Shown here piece by piece: positions 36,907-46,463 of a stretch of 64,000 nt of DNA. Position numbers and translations under genes: made by a program. Below the pieces are notes generated by a model that did no database searches, was not told the DNA's origin, and worked only from the letters and a program-made list of their open reading frames with translations. The stretch is taken from contig NC_016791.1 in assembly GCF_000244875.1 (NCBI RefSeq), positions 1,175,501-1,239,500 on the forward strand, read 5' to 3'. The DNA is from Clostridium sp. BNL1100 (GTDB lineage: Bacteria > Bacillota > Clostridia > Acetivibrionales > DSM-1351). Every line of letters begins with the position of its first letter. Position 1 is the stretch's first letter.

Positions 36907-38121
36907 CTATTTGATATCCTTGTTTTGCAGCATTTGAGCCCTAACCTTCATTGGTAGACCAAAGAGGTTGATAAATCCTTCTGCATCCTTCTGATTGTAA
37001 ACCTCGTCTTTACTGAAGGTAGCAATTTCTTCACTATACAGGGAGTATTCAGACTTGGCACCTGCAGGCATACAGTTACCTTTGTAAAGCTTCAGTCTTA
37101 CAGTACCTGTAACAGTTTCCTGAGTCTTATCAACAAAAGCTGACAAGGATTCACGAAGAGGAGTGTACCACTGTCCGAAGTATACAAGTTCTGCAAATCT
37201 TTGTGCAATAACGTCCTTGTAATGGAGAGTGTCTCTGTCAAGGCAAAGCAGCTCAAGCTCTCTGTGAGCAGCATATAAAACTGTTCCCGCAGGAGTTTCA
37301 TATACACCTCTTGACTTCATACCCACAAGTCTGTTCTCAACCATGTCAACAATACCTACACCGTTTTCCCCTGCAAGCTTGTTGAGAACATCCATCATTT
37401 CAATAGGACCGTATTCAACGCCGTTAACCTTTTTAGGGATACCTTTTTCGAAATAAATTTCAACGTATGTAGGTACGTCCGGAGCCTTTTCAGGAGAAAC
37501 CATCAGCTTTAAGAGCTTTTCATACTGAGGTTCGTTCCAAGGATCTTCCAGATCGGAGCCTTCATGACTCAAATGCCAAAGGTTCCTGTCCATGCTGTAG
37601 TTATCTTTTTTGGTTACGGGAATAGGAATATTTCTTGCTTCAGCATAATCTATAGCATCTTCTCTTGACTTGATATCCCAAATTCTCCAAGGTGCAATTA
37701 TTTTAAGATGGGGGGCCAAAGCCTTTACGGTAAGTTCGAATCTTACCTGGTCATTACCCTTACCGGTAGCTCCGTGGCAGATAGCCGTACAGCCTTCCTT
37801 AATAGCAATTTCAACCATTCTCTTTGCTATAATTGGTCTTGCAAAAGACGTCCCCAGAAGATATTTTCCTTCGTAAATTGCTCCTGCTTTCAAGGTAGGA
37901 TATATAAAATCAGTTATGAATTCTTCCTTCAAATCCTCTATGTAAAGTTTTGATGCACCGGTTTTGATTGCTTTCTCATTTAAAGGTTCAAGCTCTTCGC
38001 CCTGTCCCACATCTCCGGCCATGGCAATAACTTCATAACCGTAGTTCTCTTTAAGCCATGGAATAATTATCGAGGTGTCAAGTCCACCTGAATATGCTAA
38101 TAAAACTTTTTCCTTACTCAT
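36907..38121 (-). CDS. argG: Argininosuccinate synthase
   Basis: 404 residues from the ATG at 38121, with GGTGG just upstream. It joins citrulline and aspartate using ATP. The PP-loop AYSGGLDTS (9-17) binds [18 protein letters not shown] and [15 protein letters not shown] are typical. An ArgR-like operator overlaps its promoter, fitting arginine repression. A leader of about 160 bases lies between promoter and start. Confidence 0.97.
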   Translation of the reverse strand: MSKEKVLLAYSGGLDTSIIIPWLKENYGYEVIAMAGDVGQGEELEPLNEKAIKTGASKLYIEDLKEEFITDFIYPTLKAGAIYEGKYLLGTSFARPIIAKRMVEIAIKEGCTAICHGATGKGNDQVRFELTVKALAPHLKIIAPWRIWDIKSREDAIDYAEARNIPIPVTKKDNYSMDRNLWHLSHEGSDLEDPWNEPQYEKLLKLMVSPEKAPDVPTYVEIYFEKGIPKKVNGVEYGPIEMMDVLNKLAGENGVGIVDMVENRLVGMKSRGVYETPAGTVLYAAHRELELLCLDRDTLHYKDVIAQRFAELVYFGQWYTPLRESLSAFVDKTQETVTGTVRLKLYKGNCMPAGAKSEYSLYSEEIATFSKDEVYNQKDAEGFINLFGLPMKVRAQMLQNKDIK

Positions 38122-38291
38122 TTCAACCACCCTTTCCGCTGATTCTCCAGCAATAAAAACGAATATAAATGCAGATTTATTTCTCTTAAACAACATATTA
38201 AAAGTATGCTAAAATATATATGATTTGAATTAGTCAGCAAAAAGCAATGTCCCAAGGAACGGCTTTCTTCGCTGACCTGTAGCTTGGGTTT

Positions 38292-38320
38292 ATTATACAA
38301 CAAATTGTATAAATATGCAA
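38292..38320 (-). promoter_or_regulatory. argG promoter with overlapping ArgR-like operator
   Basis: On the minus strand TTGCAT (38320-38315), a 17-base spacer and TATAAT (38297-38292). The -35 lies inside TTGTATAAATATGCAA (38305-38320), which fits the half-site pattern TGnATnnnnATnCA of ARG boxes. The operator is inferred from pattern and location; no ArgR gene is in the window. Confidence 0.65.
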
Positions 38321-38334
38321 TACTCATCTATAAT
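38305..38334 (+). promoter_or_regulatory. Probable ruvC promoter, divergent and overlapping
   Basis: TTGTAT (38305-38310), an 18-base spacer and TATAAT (38329-38334), 48 bases before ruvC. Its -35 lies in the same palindrome as the argG -35. Confidence 0.5.
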
Positions 38335-38381
38335 TATACAAAAATTTATTAACAATATTAGTTTTACGGAGGATATTTACT

Positions 38382-38882
38382 GTGGTAATAATGGGGATTG
38401 ACCCTGGATTTGCAATTACAGGCTATGGTGTTGTAAAATATGAAGGGAACAAATTTTCGGTTTTGGATTACAGTGCAGTTACAACAGGAGCATCCATGAA
38501 ATTTTCGGACAGGCTTCTGGTACTGTATAATGAACTTGAAAAATTGATAGATAAGTACAAGCCTGATGCAATATCCATAGAAGAACTGTTCTTCAATAAG
38601 AATATTAAGACTGCACTTACGGTAGGACATGGCAGAGGAGTAGCCGTACTTGCCGCTGCCAAATCCGGAATAGATATATTTGAATATACGCCCCTGCAGG
38701 TTAAGCAATCGGTTGTTGGCTACGGCAGGGCAGAAAAGGCACAGATACAGCAGATGGTAAAGGCTATATTGAATCTTCCGGCGATTCCAAAGCCGGACGA
38801 TGTAGCAGATGCTCTGGCTGTGGCAATATGCCACGGAAACTCTCATAGAATGGGGTCATTGCTGGGGAACGGAAGGTTCTAG
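38382..38882 (+). CDS. ruvC: Holliday junction endonuclease RuvC
   Basis: 166 residues. The GTG at 38382 has GGAGGA eight bases ahead, better than the ATG nine bases later. It cuts four-way DNA junctions. Catalytic acids are seen in [19 protein letters not shown] and [12 protein letters not shown]. First of ruvC-ruvA-ruvB. Confidence 0.97.
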   Translation: MVIMGIDPGFAITGYGVVKYEGNKFSVLDYSAVTTGASMKFSDRLLVLYNELEKLIDKYKPDAISIEELFFNKNIKTALTVGHGRGVAVLAAAKSGIDIFEYTPLQVKQSVVGYGRAEKAQIQQMVKAILNLPAIPKPDDVADALAVAICHGNSHRMGSLLGNGRF

Positions 38883-38909
38883 AAATTATTATTATTTGGA
38901 GAATAAAAA

Positions 38910-39515
38910 ATGTTTGCATACATAAAAGGAACAGTGGAAGTAAAAAACAACGACAGTATAATAGTAGAAACCGGTGGAATCGGGTACAGGATATTTACCG
39001 CACTTTCTACAATAAATAACATGGGACAGCCAGGTACACCAGTAAAGATTTATACTCATTATTATGTCAGAGAAGATATTGCAGCCCTCTACGGCTTCGG
39101 TACAGTGGAAGAACTGGCTATGTTTGAGATGCTTCTGGCAGTTTCAGGGGTTGGGCCAAAGGCCGCAATATCCCTGATTTCAACGCTGTCGCCATCAAGA
39201 TTTGCATTGGCTGTTGTCTCTCAGGATACAAAGTCACTGACAAAAGCCCCGGGTATAGGAATGAAAATGGCTCAGCGAATTATACTTGAGCTAAAGGACA
39301 AAATATCAAAGGAACAGCTTACAGCTTCTATTCCGGCAGCTGGTCCCGAAAACAGCTGGGCTCCCGGAGATTCTGTCCTGTCGGAGGCTGTTAGTGCTTT
39401 GATGGTTTTGGGATACGGCTCGGTAGAAGCATCAAGCATTATAAGCGGTATTTATGAAGAAGGAATGAGTGTAGAGGATTTAATAAAGAAGGCGCTCAAA
39501 TCCCTTTCAAGATAG
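38910..39515 (+). CDS. ruvA: Holliday junction protein RuvA
   Basis: 201 residues. Domain I (GTVEVKNNDSIIVETGGIGY) is an OB fold, domain II has two helix-hairpin-helix motifs (VSGVGPKAAISLI, APGIGMKMAQRIILEL), and domain III (about 155-201) binds RuvB. It grips the junction while RuvB drives branch migration. Confidence 0.97.
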   Translation: MFAYIKGTVEVKNNDSIIVETGGIGYRIFTALSTINNMGQPGTPVKIYTHYYVREDIAALYGFGTVEELAMFEMLLAVSGVGPKAAISLISTLSPSRFALAVVSQDTKSLTKAPGIGMKMAQRIILELKDKISKEQLTASIPAAGPENSWAPGDSVLSEAVSALMVLGYGSVEASSIISGIYEEGMSVEDLIKKALKSLSR

Positions 39516-39602
39516 CCTTCCTTATTTAAGGACGTTGAGAAAATAAGAGAATAAGTTTCAATATTTTTTGGCAGCCGTAGCTAACGGCTCATGGAGGCTA
39601 AT

Positions 39603-40610
39603 ATGACAGATTTAACTGATGAGAGGCTTGTTGAGGCCGGTAACCGTTCTGATGATTTTGATGAGGTGAGCTTAAGGCCCAAAAGGTTCGATGAGTACAT
39701 AGGACAGTCCAAGGCCAAGGATAACCTGACAGTATTTATAGAGGCAGCAAAAAGAAGGAAAGAAGCTCTGGATCATGTTTTGCTTTATGGCCCTCCGGGA
39801 CTTGGCAAGACTACTCTTGCAAGTATAATTTCATCGGAGATGGGCGTAAACCTCAGAATTACATCCGGGCCGGCAATAGAAAAAGCCGGTGACCTGGCTG
39901 CTATACTTACAAACCTTGGTACTCACGATGTATTGTTTATAGATGAAATACACAGGCTTAACAGAAGCGTGGAAGAAATCCTTTACCCTGCCATGGAGGA
40001 CTATGCTCTGGATATTATAATCGGCAAGGGTCCAAGCGCCAGATCAATAAGACTGGATCTTCCCAAGTTTACCTTGATAGGTGCCACTACAAGAGCGGGA
40101 CTTTTGACTGCACCTCTAAGGGACAGGTTTGGTGTAATAAATAAATTGGAAATGTATACTTCCGAAGAATTAAAAGAAATCGTAAGTCGTTCGGCCGGGA
40201 TTCTTAATATTGGTCTTGACCAAAAGGGTGCTTATGAGATTGCCAGAAGATCCAGAGGAACCCCCAGAATAGCAAACAGACTGTTAAAAAGAGTACGTGA
40301 TTTTGCACAGGTAAAGGGAAGCGGTGTCATAGATATTGAACTGGCAAAACATGCCCTTGATGCACTTGAGGTTGATGAGATAGGTTTGGATGGTGTTGAC
40401 AGAAACATGCTGCTGAGCATAATTAACAAGTTCGGAGGCGGGCCGGTAGGACTGGATACACTGGCAGCTTCAATAGGAGAAGAATCGGGCACTATTGAGG
40501 ATGTGTATGAGCCATATCTTATACAATTAGGATTTATCAATAAAACTCCCAGAGGGAGAATGGCAACAAAAAATGCTTATGCACATTTCGGATTGGAGTA
40601 TGACGGTTAA
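39603..40610 (+). CDS. ruvB: Holliday junction helicase RuvB
   Basis: 335 residues from ATG at 39603, behind GGAGG (39593-39597); the ATG at 39591 has no site. An AAA+ motor: Walker [10 protein letters not shown] near 63-71, Walker B LFIDEIH near 110, and a C-terminal winged helix ([16 protein letters not shown]). The region between ruvA and ruvB holds a small hairpin (GCAGCCGT/ACGGCT, about 39571-39590) just before the start. Confidence 0.97.
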   Translation: MTDLTDERLVEAGNRSDDFDEVSLRPKRFDEYIGQSKAKDNLTVFIEAAKRRKEALDHVLLYGPPGLGKTTLASIISSEMGVNLRITSGPAIEKAGDLAAILTNLGTHDVLFIDEIHRLNRSVEEILYPAMEDYALDIIIGKGPSARSIRLDLPKFTLIGATTRAGLLTAPLRDRFGVINKLEMYTSEELKEIVSRSAGILNIGLDQKGAYEIARRSRGTPRIANRLLKRVRDFAQVKGSGVIDIELAKHALDALEVDEIGLDGVDRNMLLSIINKFGGGPVGLDTLAASIGEESGTIEDVYEPYLIQLGFINKTPRGRMATKNAYAHFGLEYDG

Positions 40611-40650
40611 GCAAGGCTGGAGTATATAATATAGAAAGAGTGATAACACA

Positions 40651-41163
40651 ATGAAAGTACTATTGCACATGTGCTGCGGACCATGTTCCACATATCCTGT
40701 ACAGGAACTTATGAATGAGGGCGTTGATATACAAGGGTATTTTTACAACCCCAATATACACCCTATCGAAGAACATACAAAACGCAGGGAAAATGTTGAA
40801 AAGTTTAGCAAAATTAAAAAAATTCCCGTAATATATGATGATGATTTCAGACAGACTGAATGGGAAGATATGAAGGATATGGGTGATGCCCGGTGTCTTC
40901 ACTGCTACAGTGTAAGACTTGAAAATGCGGCAAAACTCGCTGCCCAGAAGGGCTGTGACGCATTTTCGACAACACTGCTTGTGAGCCCGTACCAGAAACA
41001 TGATTTAATAAAAGAACTTGGGGAAAAATACGCAGCGCAATACGGAACTACATTTTTATACCGGGATTTCAGACCCGGGTTCAGACAGGGACAGCAGATG
41101 GCAAGGGAGATGGAACTGTATCGTCAAAAATACTGCGGATGTATTCTATCCCTTCCTATTTAA
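40651..41163 (+). CDS. queH: Epoxyqueuosine reductase QueH
   Basis: 170 residues, DUF208 family. QueH makes the last step of queuosine synthesis without cobalamin, using a 4Fe-4S cluster and another metal. The cysteine motifs are HMCCGPCSTYP at the start, ARCLHCYSVRLE in the middle and YCGCILS at the end. It lies 40 bases after ruvB, so it could be co-transcribed. Confidence 0.93.
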   Translation: MKVLLHMCCGPCSTYPVQELMNEGVDIQGYFYNPNIHPIEEHTKRRENVEKFSKIKKIPVIYDDDFRQTEWEDMKDMGDARCLHCYSVRLENAAKLAAQKGCDAFSTTLLVSPYQKHDLIKELGEKYAAQYGTTFLYRDFRPGFRQGQQMAREMELYRQKYCGCILSLPI

Positions 41164-41317
41164 TCATTCAGGGTAATTTAGCCCATTATTTTGCCATAAT
41201 TTTTACATTAAGGTTACATTTGTTTTAAAATGTCTTATTTTTTACCCTTTTTTGTCAAAACAAAGATATAATAGTAGTAAACAAAATAATGGTAAACTAT
41301 GAGGTGACAGAAGACAA

Positions 41318-42922
41318 ATGAAGAAAAAAACGAATTTAAAAAAAATGCTGGCATGTATTTTGGGATGTTTTTTGGTATTAATACCTCAGTTTTCTGTGTT
41401 TGCAGCACAGTCGCTGACTATGAATTATGACGGAAAAAAAGTAAAATATTCCGACACCATTTATAAAATTACAATAGACGGTAAGGAATTAAAAACCGAC
41501 TTTCCAGGTATTGTTTTTAATAAAACAACCATGCTGCCGGTAAGGGCAGTGTTTGAAAAGCTGGGTGGTAAGGTTGTATGGAACAGTAAAACACAGGTTA
41601 TGGATGTTTCTTATAATGGATTAAAGCTCCAATTCAAAAATAATGACATAAATACAAAGATGGATGGAAAAACCTATAAGCTTACAACTCAAGCAAAGAA
41701 AATTAACGACAGGCTTATAATACCTGTTGACTTTATTAAAAATATAAAAAGTCTTTCAGCGACGGTAGACAGTAAGTCCAAATCTATAAATATAAAAACA
41801 GTAAAAGCTGCTCCTCCTAAAAATGAAAATCAGAACGTTAAACCTGAAAAGCCAAGTGAACCGGTAAAGGATAAGCCGGCTGACGAACCCGAAAAAGTAC
41901 CTGTAAAGCAAGTGTTAAGTTCCTACCTCACATATGTTAGTAATCAGGACAGGGTGTACTTTGCATTTAAAGGAATTGCATTAACAAGTACCGGCTCAAC
42001 TATAAAAAAGTATTTTACCGAAAACTACGATAAGGAAAGCGGAAGATATACTATTACTATATCTGCAAAAGCAAATTTAAAACTTGCAGAAAATACATAT
42101 AAAATTGATGACGATTATGTTGATTCCATAGCCATTTCACGTAATAAGGAAACATTGGTTACAAATTTTGATTTTAATGTAAAAAAGGAATTTACATTTT
42201 ATACTTCTTATAATGAAGATTTAAAACAAACGGAAGTAAATCTTCTCACACCTGCCAAAGAAGGTGAACGGCTGGTTGTTATAGATGCAGGACATGGCGG
42301 TGTTGACCCGGGTGCTTCAGGAGGTTCTACCCGCGAGAAGGATGTAAATCTGGATATTGCTTTAAAGCTGGAAAAATTATTGAAGGCTAAAAATGTAAAT
42401 ACTTTTATGCTCAGACAAGATGATACATTCGTAGGTCTCTACGACAGACCTTATATAGCAAATGCTTTAAATGCAACACTGTTTTTGAGTATACATAATA
42501 ATTCATTCGATAAAAGTACTGCAAAAGGGACAGAAACCTTGTATTACCCGGAAAAAGCCGGAGATAAATCTTTTACAGGTCAAAAATTTGCTCAATTAAT
42601 TCAGAATTCACTTATGAGCAGATTGGACACATATAATAGAAAAACTGTATCAAGACCCGGTTTAGTTGTTCTCAAATATACACATATGCCTTCAAGTCTG
42701 GCAGAAATCGGATTCCTGTCAAATCCGGGTGACTTGCAAAGGCTTAACAATCAGGATTTTCAGCAGAAGACTGCCGAGGCATTATGCGATGCTATAGTTA
42801 AGGGGCTGGACCAAATTAATAAAGAACAAAAAAATAAAAAAGAAGAAAATAAAAAAGAAGAAAGTAAAGAAGAAGATAATAAAGAACAAGAAAATAAGGA
42901 AGAACAAATTAAGGAAAAATAA
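41318..42922 (+). CDS. N-acetylmuramoyl-L-alanine amidase with copper-amine-oxidase-like domain
   Basis: 534 residues, secreted (signal peptide ending near FSVFAAQ). Residues about 30-165 are a copper amine oxidase-like N-terminal domain (MLPVRAVFEKLGGKVVWN), a wall-binding module in clostridia. An AMIN-like domain follows (about 200-310). The C-terminal amidase_3 domain has the zinc residues in VIDAGHGGVDPG (near 324), the glutamate of STREKDVNLD, LSIHNNSF and the catalytic SLAEIGFLSNP. A low-complexity tail of K and E repeats ends the protein. It cleaves the peptide stem from peptidoglycan. Confidence 0.93.
   Translation: MKKKTNLKKMLACILGCFLVLIPQFSVFAAQSLTMNYDGKKVKYSDTIYKITIDGKELKTDFPGIVFNKTTMLPVRAVFEKLGGKVVWNSKTQVMDVSYNGLKLQFKNNDINTKMDGKTYKLTTQAKKINDRLIIPVDFIKNIKSLSATVDSKSKSINIKTVKAAPPKNENQNVKPEKPSEPVKDKPADEPEKVPVKQVLSSYLTYVSNQDRVYFAFKGIALTSTGSTIKKYFTENYDKESGRYTITISAKANLKLAENTYKIDDDYVDSIAISRNKETLVTNFDFNVKKEFTFYTSYNEDLKQTEVNLLTPAKEGERLVVIDAGHGGVDPGASGGSTREKDVNLDIALKLEKLLKAKNVNTFMLRQDDTFVGLYDRPYIANALNATLFLSIHNNSFDKSTAKGTETLYYPEKAGDKSFTGQKFAQLIQNSLMSRLDTYNRKTVSRPGLVVLKYTHMPSSLAEIGFLSNPGDLQRLNNQDFQQKTAEALCDAIVKGLDQINKEQKNKKEENKKEESKEEDNKEQENKEEQIKEK
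42826..42918 (+). repeat. Low-complexity Lys/Glu codon repeat in the amidase tail
   Basis: About 30 codons of imperfect AAAGAAGAAAAT-like units, encoding KEEN/KEES/KEQE-type repeats. Such tracts slip easily and may vary in length among strains. Confidence 0.75.
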
Positions 42923-43017
42923 ACTATAAAATTACCAACACTTACGGGAAATAATAATTTTTGCATATATAGTCTATAATTACCATATGTTTCAAATTAC
43001 TCTAAGGAGGACTATAT

Positions 43018-44208
43018 ATGAAAAAAATTATTAGTATTGTGTTGGTAATTATGCTTTTATCGACAGGATGCTCTTTTATTGGTCACAAAGAAGAACAGGA
43101 GCCCAGCATTCAAGCGGCAAATCAAACCCTTAATTCCTCTGCAACAAACACGGCTCAGGATTCTAAAGCAGCAGCTTCCGCCACAGCGAGCAGTTCAAAG
43201 GGATTGGCTATGGCTACCGGTACAGCAGCTCCCACAACAACAAGCTCCATGGTAAGCGGTAATTATACCGGGAGCCAGATAAACGGTCTTGTTATAGATA
43301 ATGGGGCGGGTAAAGGTATGGTTCCTGCTTCTGATAAAACCAATCTTCTTATAACTTTATACTACAAAAACAAAAAAGGACTACTTGTACCTGTTACCAG
43401 AACAGTAAAAAAACAGGAAGGTCTTGCAAAAGCAGCAGTCCTCGGGTTAGTAGATGAAGCTGTAACAAAAGAACAGCTGGACTACTACGGGCTTTACCCC
43501 GTACTGCCCAAAGGCACAAAGATAAAAGGCATAAATATAAAAGACAAAGTTGCTGTAATTGACTTTTCAAAGGAATTTTTAAATTTATCCGGTAAGCAGG
43601 AAGAGCAAGAGGCGGTAGCTTCTGTTGTGTATACACTGACTGGTTTTTCCACTGTATCAGACGTCAGAATAAGGGTTGAAGGAAAGGAAATAACAACTCT
43701 TGAAAATGGAACGGACTTATCAATTCTACGAAATAGAAGCAATACATTAATTAATTCAAGTGATACTCAAATTAAGGATGGTTGTGTGAAATGCGACTTA
43801 TATTACGTTTCAGACGACAGCAATAATCACAATTATCTTGTCCCTGTATCTGTACAGATACCTCAGACAGACCCTAACGGAATACCTGAACTAATCTTTA
43901 ACGAATTAAGTAAAAAGCCCGATGATACGACATACTTTACATCCATTCCGGAAGGTACAAAGCTCATATCTTTCGACCAACAGGGAAGTACTGCTGTTCT
44001 GGACTTTTCAAGCCAGATTACAAATTACGGCGGTTCAGAAAAAGAAGATAGTCTTCTAAATCAAATATATTATACAATCAGCCAGATGAAAGGAATACAA
44101 AAAATAAAGCTCCTTATAAACGGTATGGAAAAGCCTTTGCCCGAAGGGACTGAAGTGGCTTCAGCTAAAAGTGTTCCTGTGACCTTTAATAAGGTAATAG
44201 ATAACTAA
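43018..44208 (+). CDS. Lipoprotein with two GerMN domains
   Basis: 396 residues with a lipoprotein signal (lipobox LSTGC). An Ala/Ser/Thr-rich linker is followed by two GerMN domains: about 105-235 (LLITLYYKNKKGLLVPVTR, VIDFSKEFL) and about 255-390 (CDLYYVSDD, VLDFSSQI). GerM of Bacillus, with the same two-domain layout, is needed for spore septum and germination. The AAGGAGG site before the ATG is strong. Likely placed on the outer membrane face. Confidence 0.9.
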   Translation: MKKIISIVLVIMLLSTGCSFIGHKEEQEPSIQAANQTLNSSATNTAQDSKAAASATASSSKGLAMATGTAAPTTTSSMVSGNYTGSQINGLVIDNGAGKGMVPASDKTNLLITLYYKNKKGLLVPVTRTVKKQEGLAKAAVLGLVDEAVTKEQLDYYGLYPVLPKGTKIKGINIKDKVAVIDFSKEFLNLSGKQEEQEAVASVVYTLTGFSTVSDVRIRVEGKEITTLENGTDLSILRNRSNTLINSSDTQIKDGCVKCDLYYVSDDSNNHNYLVPVSVQIPQTDPNGIPELIFNELSKKPDDTTYFTSIPEGTKLISFDQQGSTAVLDFSSQITNYGGSEKEDSLLNQIYYTISQMKGIQKIKLLINGMEKPLPEGTEVASAKSVPVTFNKVIDN

Positions 44209-44325
44209 AATTATGTAAAGTATACAAAACATATAACATTAATGTTAATTATTTATCTAAATATACGGATGATTTTTTAGGATATTTGGGTTATTATTAT
44301 TTTGTTTTTAAGATATGGAGGGAAT

Positions 44326-45048
44326 ATGTTGAGGCATGACGGAAGAAGCAATACACAATTGAGGCCGGTAAGGATTCTGAGAAATTACATTAAACATGCG
44401 GAAGGGTCAGTTCTCATAGAAGTTGGGGATACAAAAGTAATATGCACGGCTTCTGTTGAGGAGAGGATTCCTCCTTTCAAAAAGGATTCAGGAGAAGGTT
44501 GGATAACTGCTGAATATTCTATGCTTCCCAGAGCTACAGCTGTAAGGAATCAAAGAGATATTTCAAAATTAAAGCTTAATGGAAGAAGTTCTGAAATCCA
44601 ACGACTTATAGGAAGGTCACTAAGAACTATAGTTGACCTGAAACTCTTGGGTGAGAGAACTATAACCATTGACTGTGATGTAATTCAGGCCGACGGCGGA
44701 ACCAGAACCGCTTCCATTACGGGAGGGTATGTGGCATTGGTAGATGCGTGCAGGACACTGGTTAAAAACGGCATGATTTCAAAAATGCCGATTACAGGAA
44801 CTGTGGCTGCAACAAGTGTAGGAATTGTTAATGGTGAGGAGCTTTTAGACCTCTGTTATATCGAGAATAGTAATGCAGCGGTTGACATGAACGTTATAAT
44901 GACGGATAAAGGTGAATTCATCGAAATACAGGCTACCGGTGAAAAGTCGAGCTTTAGTAAGAAACAGCTGGATAAACTTTTTGATTTGGCTGAATCCGGA
45001 ATACATGAGCTGATAAAGGCTCAGAATGAGGTCTTATGGAAAGATTAA
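44326..45048 (+). CDS. rph: Ribonuclease PH
   Basis: 240 residues. It trims the 3' end of tRNA precursors by phosphorolysis. The start [15 protein letters not shown] and the phosphate-site stretch [17 protein letters not shown] are typical, as is [28 protein letters not shown] stands three bases before the ATG; the TTG one codon later has better spacing and could be the true start. It overlaps rdgB by 13 bases. Confidence 0.95.
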   Translation: MLRHDGRSNTQLRPVRILRNYIKHAEGSVLIEVGDTKVICTASVEERIPPFKKDSGEGWITAEYSMLPRATAVRNQRDISKLKLNGRSSEIQRLIGRSLRTIVDLKLLGERTITIDCDVIQADGGTRTASITGGYVALVDACRTLVKNGMISKMPITGTVAATSVGIVNGEELLDLCYIENSNAAVDMNVIMTDKGEFIEIQATGEKSSFSKKQLDKLFDLAESGIHELIKAQNEVLWKD

Positions 45049-45629
45049 TTGTTGCTACAAAAAATAAGGGAAAAATGGTTGAAATCAAGCAGGTATTATC
45101 AGGACTGCCACTTGATGTTATATCAATGAATGAAGCAGATATTGATATTGATGTAGTTGAGGATGGCGATACTTTTGAAGAAAACTCTCTGAAAAAGGCC
45201 CTTGAAATAAGTAAAGTGTCAAAAAGCATGGTGTTGGCAGATGATTCAGGATTGGAAGTCGATGTTCTTGACGGAGCTCCGGGAATTTACTCTGCCAGAT
45301 TCGCAGGACCTGAAGCAAGTGATGCGGATAAAAATAAAAAATTATTGGAAATGTTAAAGGACGTACCTTTTGAAAAGAGAACCGCAAGGTTTGTATGTGC
45401 AATAGCGGTAGTATTTCCTGATGGCAGGCACTTTGTAGTTAGGGGAACCTGTGAGGGATTTATAGATTTCGAATGTAAAGGCAGTAACGGCTTTGGTTAC
45501 GACCCCCTTTTCTTTGTACAGCAATTTGACAAGACTATGGCTGAAATAGATGCGGATTTGAAAAATAAAATAAGCCATCGCGCTAAGGCACTGGCATTAA
45601 TGCAGGAAAAATTACAGAAATATTTATAA
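45036..45629 (+). CDS. rdgB: XTP/dITP pyrophosphatase
   Basis: 197 residues, Ham1/RdgB family. It clears non-canonical purine triphosphates. Motifs are [13 protein letters not shown] at the start, [33 protein letters not shown], and [11 protein letters not shown] with SHRAKAL near the end. It overlaps rph, an arrangement common in Firmicutes. Confidence 0.95.
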   Translation: MERLIVATKNKGKMVEIKQVLSGLPLDVISMNEADIDIDVVEDGDTFEENSLKKALEISKVSKSMVLADDSGLEVDVLDGAPGIYSARFAGPEASDADKNKKLLEMLKDVPFEKRTARFVCAIAVVFPDGRHFVVRGTCEGFIDFECKGSNGFGYDPLFFVQQFDKTMAEIDADLKNKISHRAKALALMQEKLQKYL

Positions 45630-45671
45630 TAATCGTTGTAGCAGGTTTTGCTGTATGGGGGAATGTTGGTA

Positions 45672-46151
45672 ATGAAAGTACTTGTTATGAGTGATACTCA
45701 CGGGTATCTTACTAATGCAATGAGGGCAATAGAAAAAAACCCGGATGTTGAAATAATAATTCATCTGGGTGACTATTGTCGGGATGTAGCAGATCTTGAA
45801 CAGCTATATCCGGATAAAAAGTTTGAGTATGTTTATGGAAACAGTGACTTTGGCGTTGGAACGGTTGAGGCGGAAAAGACTCTGGAAATTGAGGGTAGGA
45901 GAGTATTTTTGACTCATGGTCACAAATATTCGGTGAAGTGGGACCTGGACCGTATAATTGCAAGGGCAGAAATAGAAAATGCGCATATTGCTCTTTATGG
46001 TCATACGCATGTAGCGTTGATTGACCAAGTCTGTGACCGTATGGTTTTAAATCCGGGAAGCATAAGTGAATCCAGAAGTAATTTATCGGAGTCCTATGCA
46101 ATTTTGGATATAACACCTGAAAAAATAGACGCTGAATTCTTTTATATTTAG
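45672..46151 (+). CDS. YfcE/MJ0936-type phosphodiesterase
   Basis: 159 residues from ATG at 45672, 9 bases after GGGGGA. The metallophosphoesterase residues are VMSDTHGY, LGDYC, VYGNSD, THGHKYS and YGHTHVA. Such proteins cleave simple phosphodiesters; the substrate is unknown. It follows rdgB by 42 bases, again a frequent order. Confidence 0.9.
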   Translation: MKVLVMSDTHGYLTNAMRAIEKNPDVEIIIHLGDYCRDVADLEQLYPDKKFEYVYGNSDFGVGTVEAEKTLEIEGRRVFLTHGHKYSVKWDLDRIIARAEIENAHIALYGHTHVALIDQVCDRMVLNPGSISESRSNLSESYAILDITPEKIDAEFFYI

Positions 46152-46196
46152 CGAAAAGTGAACATAAAAAACATGCGAAAAATTAAAAATAAAATG

Positions 46197-46225
46197 TTGA
46201 CAAAAGATAATGTACCTTGTATAAT
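46197..46225 (+). promoter_or_regulatory. Promoter of the tRNA-Gly/tRNA-Arg operon
   Basis: Consensus TTGACA (46197-46202), a 17-base spacer and consensus TATAAT (46220-46225). The strongest sigma-A promoter in the window, as expected for stable RNA. Confidence 0.85.
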
Positions 46226-46276
46226 AGTAAAAGTCAGCTGGGGGACACGTCCTAAAGGCTGAAAAAACAAGGTATT

Positions 46277-46350
46277 GCGGGTGTAGTTCAATGGTAGAAC
46301 ATCAGCCTTCCAAGCTGATTGCGTGGGTTCGATTCCCATCACCCGCTCCA
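46277..46350 (+). tRNA. tRNA-Gly (TCC)
   Basis: 74 bases with CCA. Acceptor GCGGGTG pairs with CACCCGC; the anticodon arm is TCAGC-CTTCCAA-GCTGA, anticodon TCC. Confidence 0.96.
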
Positions 46351-46354
46351 TTAT

Positions 46355-46431
46355 GTGCCCATAGCTCAGCTGGATAGAGCAACGGCCTTCTAAGCCGTAG
46401 GTCTTGGGTTCGAATCCCCATGGGCACGCCA
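46355..46431 (+). tRNA. tRNA-Arg (TCT)
   Basis: 77 bases with CCA. Acceptor GTGCCCA pairs with TGGGCAC; the anticodon arm is ACGGC-CTTCTAA-GCCGT, anticodon TCT. It is four bases after tRNA-Gly. Confidence 0.96.
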
Positions 46432-46463
46432 AAAAAGCATCTACTTATGTAGATGCTTTTTTA
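46431..46463. terminator. Bidirectional terminator after tRNA-Arg
   Basis: A perfect 14-bp stem (46431-46444 with 46449-46462), loop TTAT, with A-runs before and T-runs after. It overlaps the stop codon of the DUF2971 gene on the other strand. Confidence 0.9.

Noticed and set aside
38364-38846. 160-codon minus-strand frame over ruvC
   Set aside because: ruvC has all catalytic motifs and a good start; the mirror frame has none.
41252-41272. TTGTCA and TATAAT before the amidase gene as a promoter
   Set aside because: The spacer is only 9 bases, too short for a sigma-A promoter.
42826-42918. Tandem repeat that could be a CRISPR-like or structural array
   Set aside because: It is imperfect codon-level Lys/Glu repetition within the amidase reading frame, with no spacers.
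45712-46116. 134-codon minus-strand frame over the phosphodiesterase gene
   Set aside because: Shadow frame rich in Pro and His with no binding site.
46148-46432. 94-codon minus-strand frame covering two tRNA genes
   Set aside because: The sequence is explained by tRNA-Gly and tRNA-Arg; such frames through tRNAs are a known false call.
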